The notes under the pieces: model-generated | Seen by the model: the letters and a program-made list of their open reading frames with translations, nothing else | What the model was told of the DNA's origin: nothing | Databases searched by the model: none | Assembly: GCA_902776195.1 (NCBI GenBank) | Contig: CACYPF010000024.1 | Coordinates: forward strand, 1 to 38,240 | Reading direction: 5' to 3' | Source of the DNA: an uncultured Prevotellaceae bacterium | GTDB taxonomy: Bacteria; Bacteroidota; Bacteroidia; Bacteroidales; Bacteroidaceae | Length of the DNA stretch: 38,240 nt | Position numbers and translations under genes: made by a program | Shown: in pieces, positions 32,951 to 38,240 of the stretch | How the letters are laid out: each line of letters starts with the position of its first letter | How positions within the stretch are numbered: the stretch's first letter is position 1

Positions 32951-32958
32951 TAACTTTG
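32928..32958 (+). promoter_or_regulatory. Promoter of tRNA-Cys
   Basis: -33 TTTG (32928-32931), 19 bp, -7 TAACTTTG (32951-32958). The -33 is inside the end of the preceding small gene. Confidence 0.75.
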
Positions 32959-32976
32959 CATCCGCTAAGACAAAAT

Positions 32977-33051
32977 GGTGCCTTGGATGAGTGGCTTAGT
33001 CAACGGTCTGCAAAACCGTCTACGGCGGTTCGAATCCGCCAGGCACCTCCA
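32977..33051 (+). tRNA. tRNA-Cys (GCA)
   Basis: Acceptor GGTGCCT/AGGCACC, anticodon arm ACGGT-CTGCAAA-ACCGT with anticodon GCA at 33010-33012, T-arm GGCGG-TTCGAAT-CCGCC, discriminator T (the tRNA-Cys identity base) at 33048. Bases 33049-33051 read CCA, so the 3' end may be encoded, unlike its neighbours. Confidence 0.95.
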
Positions 33052-33100
33052 AAGAAGCTCTCAGATCCTTATAAAGGTTGCTGAGAGTTTCTTCTTTTTA
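33052..33100 (+). terminator. Terminator after tRNA-Cys
   Basis: AAGAAGCTCTCAG (33052-33064) pairs with CTGAGAGTTTCTT (33081-33093), 13 bp with one wobble, and a T-run follows. Inside the loop a second small hairpin, CCTT-ATA-AAGG, is present. Confidence 0.8.
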
Positions 33101-33150
33101 TCCCATTTCTTAGGATGTACTTTCAAGAGGGGGAAGTCTGTATATAAGCA

Positions 33151-33190
33151 AAAAAAGAAAGAGACAATCAAATGATCATCTCTTTCTTTT
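33151..33190 (-). terminator. Terminator after tRNA-Arg
   Basis: AAAAGAAAGAG (33153-33163) pairs with CTCTTTCTTTT (33180-33190), 11 bp, 16-nt loop; T-run on the minus strand. It sits 2 bp past the tRNA end. Confidence 0.8.
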
Positions 33191-33191
33191 G

Positions 33192-33265
33192 TGACTCCCG
33201 CGGGATTCAAACCCACAACCTTCTGATCCGTAGTCAGATGCTCTATTCAGTTGAGCTAGGGAGCC
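33192..33265 (-). tRNA. tRNA-Arg (ACG)
   Basis: Minus strand, 74 nt. Acceptor GGCTCCC/GGGAGTC with one G-T pair, anticodon arm TCTGA-CTACGGA-TCAGA giving ACG, T-arm GTGGG-TTTGAAT-CCCGC, discriminator A. CCA not encoded. The A at wobble position would be converted to inosine. Confidence 0.95.
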
Positions 33266-33286
33266 ATCCTTTTCGTTTTGCGGTTG

Positions 33287-33318
33287 CAAAGGTACATACT
33301 TTTTATGGAACTGCCAAA
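33287..33318 (-). promoter_or_regulatory. Promoter of tRNA-Arg
   Basis: Minus strand: -33 TTTG (33318-33315), 20 bp, -7 TACCTTTG (33294-33287). Confidence 0.72.
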
Positions 33319-33355
33319 CTTTTAACGAACTTTTTTTTGAAAAACTTTCGCATGA

Positions 33356-33393
33356 AAGCAAAAAGGTGGGGCAAACCGAAAGATCTGCCCCAC
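33356..33393 (-). terminator. Terminator after the 67-aa gene
   Basis: GTGGGGCA (33366-33373) and TGCCCCAC (33386-33393) form a G/C-rich 8-bp stem; T-run on the minus strand. Ends the 1318-aa/67-aa transcript. Confidence 0.82.
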
Positions 33394-33398
33394 TCCTC

Positions 33399-33602
33399 TT
33401 ATGGTAGTAGCATGTTCTGGAGGTCGTTGAAATCGCCTCCTCCCATGATGAAGTCCATGCCATCGTCCTCGAACAACCTGCCACCGGCACTACCGCCACC
33501 GCCCCAATCCTGTGGGGTCAGATTAGAAGTTTGAAGGATAGGTCCTTGAGGTTGGAAACAAAAGCTTTCCATCTGCGGAGCAATATATAGTTTCTTTTTC
33601 AT
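33399..33602 (-). CDS. 67-aa Gly-rich small protein
   Basis: Starts MKKKLYIAPQMESFCFQPQG, then LQTSNLTPQDWGGGGSAGG and an acidic, Gly-rich end (GMDFIMGGGDFNDLQNMLLP). The K-K-x-Y-I-x-P-x-M/I-E opening is a common look of short Bacteroidales proteins found beside surface-protein genes; their function is not known to me. There is no signal peptide or membrane helix. It starts 14 bp after the 1318-aa gene with an excellent AGGAGG ribosome site, which is rare in this window, and a terminator follows, so it is a real and probably well-translated gene. Confidence 0.75.
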   Translation of the reverse strand: MKKKLYIAPQMESFCFQPQGPILQTSNLTPQDWGGGGSAGGRLFEDDGMDFIMGGGDFNDLQNMLLP

Positions 33603-33616
33603 CTTACAGTCCTCCT

Positions 33617-36600
33617 TTATTTAATGATTACCTTTTTACCGTTCATGATATACATACCCTTCTTAGGATACAGTACACGACGACCGCTCAGGTCATAGTA
33701 AACATTGTCCTCAGAACCCACCTTGATATTCTTGACAGCAGTGGTTTCGTCGTCTACGACAATATCCAGGAAGCGACCTAATGAAGCGCCACCCGTCACC
33801 TTGATATAGCAACGGAACGGATCCACCGTCATAGAGTTGTCGATGACATGAACTAATTTACCGTCTTCTGCTTTGAAGCAGTAGTATTGTGTACTAGCGT
33901 CAGAAAGGATCGACTTCTGGTCATACGTTCCCTCGAAGGTAGCGGAGCCTACTACGGGTGCCCCTGGGATCGTAGCCTTCACCTCGACCATCTTCGCACT
34001 GACAGTCTCCTTTGCCGGTTTGAACATATATGGCATGTTGGCTTTCGTCTCCTTGACGGATGTGAACATGATCTTGCCATCGGCGATACCTGTCATCTCA
34101 TAGAAAGTACCCAAGCTGCTTGCCTGTTCCTCGTCCAGAGCGAATGGCAGATATACGGTGCAGTGCTTGTCCAGCATGGTAGAGAAGTCACGAGCATGTA
34201 CGGCTTTCACGGCAACGAAGTCTTTTGATGCCTCAAATGGAGCAGCGGCATCCAGTTCCATGTCATTACATACGCTGCCGACAACCACGTTCTTGGTACC
34301 AGTTATCACCATATTACCTGCAGGCAGATAGATAAAGGTCTTCTCAGGAAGTTTCTTAAACAAGTCGTCAGAAAGCATGCGGTTTACAGACATACCCTTG
34401 ATACTGGTCTGACGTAAGTCCACATAAGTGATATCACCTGACAACTCATCGAAGGCGTCAACCTCAATGTCCTCAATATCCATGTCATTCACGGTGATGT
34501 GATTACCTTCCTTTATCATGAGGGACTTATCCAACTTCTTCGGAGACAGAGCGGGTCCTGGTGCTGGTGACACGTCGCTGGCGCTGACGCTCAAGCCCTT
34601 GATACCCACTGTCGCCGTCTCCTTACGTCCTGGAGCACGATGGCCGGCACTGCGACGAGAGGAACTTGGAGCGGATGTCACATTATATATAAATACATAA
34701 GAAGCTTCTGTCAACGCATAAGGAACGCGTCTTTCCTCAAAGCCCGTCGTACCAGAGATAACAACGGGATCGTTGTTGCCCACCTTCACATGCAGTTCTC
34801 CAGACTGGTTCGTATTGACATCGAGGACGATATCACCATTACCGGCAGGCAACAGGAATGTCATTCCATGGAAGGCTGAGGCGAAGGCTGGCGTACCAGG
34901 AAGGAGAGATCCGTCTATGACAGCTGCCATAATCGTATTAGCATCAGCGTCTGTCATCGAAGAGTTTATCTCAACGACTTTTTTGCCGTCTTCATTCAAG
35001 TAACCGTCAGCAACATCTGGCAGTGTATACAGAATCTTATTCACCAGAATACCGGCAGTCAAAGTAGATGTCTCAGCATTTTCAATATCCTTACCTAAGC
35101 CGACTCCACGACCATCTTCAGTTTTCTCTTCTCCGCTTTGTGTCACAAACGGCTCCATGCTGACGGCAATAGTTATCTGGTGTAGGTCAGGATTCTTCAT
35201 ATCTGTCAAGTTGTTCAGATAAGTCGGTGTAAATCCAACCAATGGCTGGTCAGAATAACTGAGCGTCAATGTTCCTGGCTCCACATCACCGGTAGCGAAT
35301 GTCAAAGGCACATTGGCACCTTGTCCTTGATAGATGAGTCCATCCTGTTCCTGTTCACCAATGTTATTATTATCACCCTTCAAGTAGATGGTCAGTCCTT
35401 TCTTAACCCAACTGTCGTCAGCACCGAGTATGACACTCGATATCGAGGCATTGTTCAATATCAGGGTGTTCTTACCATCAAACTGTACAGATCCTTGGTC
35501 ACCAAGCACATCCAAACGGTTGTCACTGGTAATAGGATAAGAGCCTCCGGCAGAAGTAATGGTGATACCATAGTTCACACCGATAACAACAGTGTTATTA
35601 TTACTATCATTACCTGTAAGGTTACCGGAAATGACAGCCAATGGCTCTACAATGTTTAATGTAACTTGGTCTTCACAGAAATTACCATCCTGAGTATAAG
35701 GCATGTTCATCGTCAAAGACCCCTTTACAGCAGCTGTAGACTGAATATTGACAGTCACATCTTCACCACTTAAACTGCGGAGTACCGGGTAGCTGCCTCC
35801 TTCAGAGAGTGTGTTATTACCAATCAGTTCAACCGTCAGTTCTGCGAGCGAAGTGCAGAGCGCACCTGCATTGGCACCATTCAGCGTCAATGTATTGGTC
35901 TCTTTATTAAAGCTGATCGTACCGTCACCAAGCACATCCGCTGCGTTGCCAGCATAGACCTGCATCTCGCCAACTTGAACGCCGTAAGAAGGAACTAGCT
36001 GAGCATTATGAACTTCGCCAGCCGAGAAATAGTATGTATCGGAAGTATAATTACCATATCTCAACATAATCAGCGCGAGTTCTTCACTGATAGTGAAATG
36101 GCCATAATAGCTATCGCTGATCACACCATTAGTACCCTCTTCATCAGTATTCGTCAGTGTCAGGCTTCCCACTTCGTCAGCATTCGACTTAAAGGTCAGC
36201 GAGGGAACATTAGTATCAGCGATATTCTGAATACAAGTTTCATCGGTAGTAATGGTGTTGGTACCATGAATATCAAAGGTCAGGTTAGACAAGCCTACCT
36301 TCACAGGAGCAGTGAGGGCAGCACCGTTTAACGTCAACGTATAAGTTGCCGCAGCAACCTGACCTTCACTTTTCATGAAAGACACGGTACCGTCTCCAAG
36401 GACATCCTCTGCATTGATTTCCGTCACCTGCGTATCACCAATGTAGAGAGGATAACTGTTCAGAACGTTCACTTCGAAAGGAAGGCTTTCTTCATTAAGG
36501 ACCGTACAACCGTTTTCCTGTTCAATGTCTATATTTACACTGAAAGACTCAGTACCAAGACCCTGTATGGTCACCTCTCCTGTCGTCGGATCAATCGTTG

Positions 36601-37573
36601 CAACATTGCTCTGTTTTGTACCTGTGTAGGAAACTGAGATTCCATCTTCAGGTTCGATGGCTGGACGCAAGGTTGGAGCAGACAACGGAGCAGCACCATT
36701 GACAGTAGAGAGGGAGGTTTCAGACAACTCGAAGAGTTTGCCTTTAACGACATCACTGATGGCATTGCCAAAAACAGTCCATGCGGTAACGGTTGCAGCA
36801 CCTTGCAAGGGGACATTTTCTCCTTGCATATTATATAACGCATTGGTAACATCAGCCAAAGACTCGTCCACATAGTCGATGGAATAACGAATCTCCCATG
36901 AAGGATCACCCTCAAAACCAAACGTTGGTTCGTTTTGCTGATTAGATGAAGCATACATAGAAGGATGTGGTAAATTCTCCGCATCAAAAATATTAATCTC
37001 ACCAATCTCATCTCCTACGGTATCATAGAGCATCATACCTGTATGCGAACCATTATTATTAATCGTAGCTAACTGGTATGCACAGGTTCTGTCCCAAACC
37101 AAACCGGAAAGGGTTACGGAATTGAAATCTCTTATGGCGCGTCTTCCATTGAAAGACAGAGAACATTCTTCCTCGCCTTTCGTAATGGTCAGAGCGGCTT
37201 TAGCCACTGACCTGATAGCAGTACAGGAGTCGTTACTACAATCTAATGTATTATTACCCTTAAGAACAATATTAAGGCTACTCAGTCCACTAACAATACA
37301 ACCATTGGAAATAGTCGTTCCACTTATTGTCGCATCATTTAACGTCAACGTGTTCGTTGAAGGGTCAAATGACACCGAACCCTGGATATATTCACCAGTA
37401 ATGTTTTCGGCATTTTCGCTGGTTACTACCACGCCACCTACGGTCAGTCCGTATTCAGGCTGTCCCCACACCGATTGCGGAAGGAGGGTCATTGCCGTTA
37501 CCAGCAACGTCACAAGCACCGAGAGGGTTCGCCCACCCGGCTTCAAATGGTTAAGTAAATACTTTTTCTTCAT
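33617..37573 (-). CDS. Large exported four-repeat surface protein
   Basis: A 1318-aa protein. Signal peptide 1-37 (…MTLLPQSVWG). Four related units of about 125-135 residues begin near 40, 373, 529 and 667, each opening with Y-G/P-L/V..(V/I)G..... followed by VLGDG-(T/S)-(V/I)-SF or similar and TLTLN.A; a beta-helix or beta-sandwich is likely. Between units 1 and 2 is a BIG2-like stretch (about 305-370, ATIDPTTGEVTIQGLG). Residues 965-985 are a basic Ser/Arg linker. The C-terminus (about 1090-1318) has the LPFAL/YEMTG/ANMPYMFKP module of Bacteroidales surface proteins and ends YYDLSGRRVLYPKKGMYIMN, like a sorting/anchor tail. Function unknown; adhesin or glycan binding is a guess. -7 element at 37660-37653. 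Confidence 0.85.
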   Translation of the reverse strand: MKKKYLLNHLKPGGRTLSVLVTLLVTAMTLLPQSVWGQPEYGLTVGGVVVTSENAENITGEYIQGSVSFDPSTNTLTLNDATISGTTISNGCIVSGLSSLNIVLKGNNTLDCSNDSCTAIRSVAKAALTITKGEEECSLSFNGRRAIRDFNSVTLSGLVWDRTCAYQLATINNNGSHTGMMLYDTVGDEIGEINIFDAENLPHPSMYASSNQQNEPTFGFEGDPSWEIRYSIDYVDESLADVTNALYNMQGENVPLQGAATVTAWTVFGNAISDVVKGKLFELSETSLSTVNGAAPLSAPTLRPAIEPEDGISVSYTGTKQSNVATIDPTTGEVTIQGLGTESFSVNIDIEQENGCTVLNEESLPFEVNVLNSYPLYIGDTQVTEINAEDVLGDGTVSFMKSEGQVAAATYTLTLNGAALTAPVKVGLSNLTFDIHGTNTITTDETCIQNIADTNVPSLTFKSNADEVGSLTLTNTDEEGTNGVISDSYYGHFTISEELALIMLRYGNYTSDTYYFSAGEVHNAQLVPSYGVQVGEMQVYAGNAADVLGDGTISFNKETNTLTLNGANAGALCTSLAELTVELIGNNTLSEGGSYPVLRSLSGEDVTVNIQSTAAVKGSLTMNMPYTQDGNFCEDQVTLNIVEPLAVISGNLTGNDSNNNTVVIGVNYGITITSAGGSYPITSDNRLDVLGDQGSVQFDGKNTLILNNASISSVILGADDSWVKKGLTIYLKGDNNNIGEQEQDGLIYQGQGANVPLTFATGDVEPGTLTLSYSDQPLVGFTPTYLNNLTDMKNPDLHQITIAVSMEPFVTQSGEEKTEDGRGVGLGKDIENAETSTLTAGILVNKILYTLPDVADGYLNEDGKKVVEINSSMTDADANTIMAAVIDGSLLPGTPAFASAFHGMTFLLPAGNGDIVLDVNTNQSGELHVKVGNNDPVVISGTTGFEERRVPYALTEASYVFIYNVTSAPSSSRRSAGHRAPGRKETATVGIKGLSVSASDVSPAPGPALSPKKLDKSLMIKEGNHITVNDMDIEDIEVDAFDELSGDITYVDLRQTSIKGMSVNRMLSDDLFKKLPEKTFIYLPAGNMVITGTKNVVVGSVCNDMELDAAAPFEASKDFVAVKAVHARDFSTMLDKHCTVYLPFALDEEQASSLGTFYEMTGIADGKIMFTSVKETKANMPYMFKPAKETVSAKMVEVKATIPGAPVVGSATFEGTYDQKSILSDASTQYYCFKAEDGKLVHVIDNSMTVDPFRCYIKVTGGASLGRFLDIVVDDETTAVKNIKVGSEDNVYYDLSGRRVLYPKKGMYIMNGKKVIIK

Positions 37574-37652
37574 AATCGTAATTATTTTGTTAATTTTCCT
37601 TTAGTCAGGATATCAGTTCAGATTTTGGTATCAGTTTTATAGTCTTCGCTTG

Positions 37653-37660
37653 CAAAGTTA
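37653..37660 (-). promoter_or_regulatory. -7 element of the 1318-aa gene
   Basis: TAACTTTG then C on the minus strand, 79 bp ahead of the ATG; leader about 70 nt. No clear -33. Confidence 0.55.
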
Positions 37661-37723
37661 TAAAAAAAAACAGAAACCGCATGATTATTCTAAAAATTTA
37701 TTCAAGTTAACTGTCGCGTCACT

Positions 37724-37850
37724 CATTCCAATACCTCCTAACCTCTATTCCAATGCCTGGAATACCCCTATAACAGATATTGGAATGAAGCGAAGGAGAT
37801 ATCGGAATGAAGCGTAGGAGATACTGGAATGACGCATCGGAGACATCGGA
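37724..37850. repeat. 22-bp tandem repeats with an inverted copy
   Basis: Three head-to-tail 22-bp units at 37782-37803, 37804-37825 and 37826-37847 share GGAATGAAGCG..GGAGATA and a partial fourth follows. An opposite-facing copy lies at 37724-37740: its reverse complement matches 37815-37831 at 15 of 17 positions. No reading frame is supported here. Confidence 0.82.
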
Positions 37851-37878
37851 ATCATTAATCAATCTTATACGCACAGCA

Positions 37879-38039
37879 GTCTCAGTCTCAGAATCTCAGT
37901 TTCCAAAATTGAGATTTTTACCCCATGTGTAATTTTATTATATATATATTATATATAATATATATATAATAATATATAAACTACTAATCAATCAACATTT
38001 CCGACTGTAAAAACGTAACTGAGATTCTGAGACTGAGAC
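37879..38039. repeat. Perfect 23-bp inverted repeat flanking an A/T palindrome
   Basis: Arms at 37879-37901 and 38017-38039 are exact reverse complements; each contains TCTCAG (or its complement) three times. The 115-bp spacer holds a perfect 38-bp palindrome made only of A and T at 37935-37972, almost concentric with the arms. No gene lies inside. Confidence 0.92.
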
Positions 38040-38129
38040 AGTTTAGAGGGAAAAACAGAATGTCTTTCCCTGTATAGTGTTGACTCCTTTTGAGCCTTGA
38101 TTTGTTGCTGTTTTGTTAATTACTGTTTA

Positions 38130-38240
38130 TTATACTGATTTTGTTGACTTATCTCTCTGATCAGGTTGTCTGCTTTCCTGCTTTTGTTGTCCCTTTTCCC
38201 GGGTTAGTGGACTTTGTACTGGAAACGTTGACCTTTTCAA
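38130..38240 (-). CDS. Possible C-terminal end of an off-window gene
   Basis: A frame open from the right edge to TAA at 38130, 36 residues, rich in Lys, Arg and Gln (ending EKGQQKQESRQPDQRDKSTK-like). It resembles the basic tails seen on mobilisation or nucleic-acid proteins, but it is too short to assign and could be chance. The stretch 38040-38129 holds a GGGAAA/TTTCCC hairpin (38048-38070) and T/G-rich DNA with nothing else I can name. Confidence 0.25.
   Translation of the reverse strand: MKRSTFPVQSPLTREKGQQKQESRQPDQRDKSTKSV

Noticed and set aside
37782-37850. CRISPR array
   Set aside because: The 22-bp units are contiguous with no unique spacers, and no cas gene is present.

Overview
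The window looks like chromosomal DNA from a Bacteroidales bacterium, most likely Prevotellaceae. The evidence is the repeated Bacteroidetes sigma promoter (TTTG, 19-20 bp, TAnnTTTG, usually ending TTTGC) in front of most genes and tRNAs, together with Bacteroidetes-type genes: DUF4295 beside rpmG/rpmB, a DUF5103/T9SS-plug protein, a GldB-like lipoprotein, an S9B dipeptidyl peptidase, a bacterial serine palmitoyltransferase, a long HtpG and a beta-propeller/Y_Y_Y/AraC sensor. Species cannot be read from this sequence. Most of the window is ordinary housekeeping DNA; no prophage, insertion sequence or CRISPR array is visible.

Layout. 1-213: promoter leaving the window to the left. 214-5608 (minus): one operon running ftsY, rimO, a small HU protein, an HU-TM-LysM fusion, leuB and a TPR protein. 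5778-6351 (minus): DUF4295, rpmG and an rpmB that looks broken by an internal deletion. 6460-8921 (minus): a CinA-C amidase, tsaD and map, with a decameric TTCTAGA array between the last two. 9023-11083 (plus): htpG. 11154-14216: a TetR regulator divergent from a malic enzyme/phosphotransacetylase fusion. 14274-15168: a 27-codon membrane micro-ORF with its own promoter and a rubrerythrin. 15246-18229 (minus): GldB-like lipoprotein and DPP IV. 18400-21119: DUF4861 protein convergent with a GHL10 hydrolase. 21138-26133 (minus): lipoprotein, DUF4375, smpB, metH (no reactivation domain) and a HAD phosphatase, continuing into GHL10. 26134-26518: structured intergenic DNA with two tandem 15-bp inverted repeats. 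26520-30156: DUF5103 protein convergent with a membrane AraC regulator. 30267-33265: tRNA-Pro, serine palmitoyltransferase divergent from a lipid kinase, a 54-aa Cys-rich membrane protein, tRNA-Cys and tRNA-Arg. 33399-37573 (minus): a 1318-aa exported repeat protein and a 67-aa Gly-rich protein. 37574-38240: repeat-dense DNA holding 22-bp tandem repeats, a 38-bp A/T palindrome and a 23-bp inverted repeat around it, then the edge of another reading frame.

Best leads: (1) the HU-TM-LysM protein made beside a free HU protein, which has the parts of a tether from DNA through the inner membrane to peptidoglycan; (2) the broken rpmB; (3) the membrane-bound one-component AraC regulator; (4) the nested inverted repeats at the right end, which could be an invertible switch, an origin-like site or a non-autonomous element; (5) several short tandem repeats or tandem palindromes placed exactly at gene ends or starts (6423, 8033, 21120, 26288).
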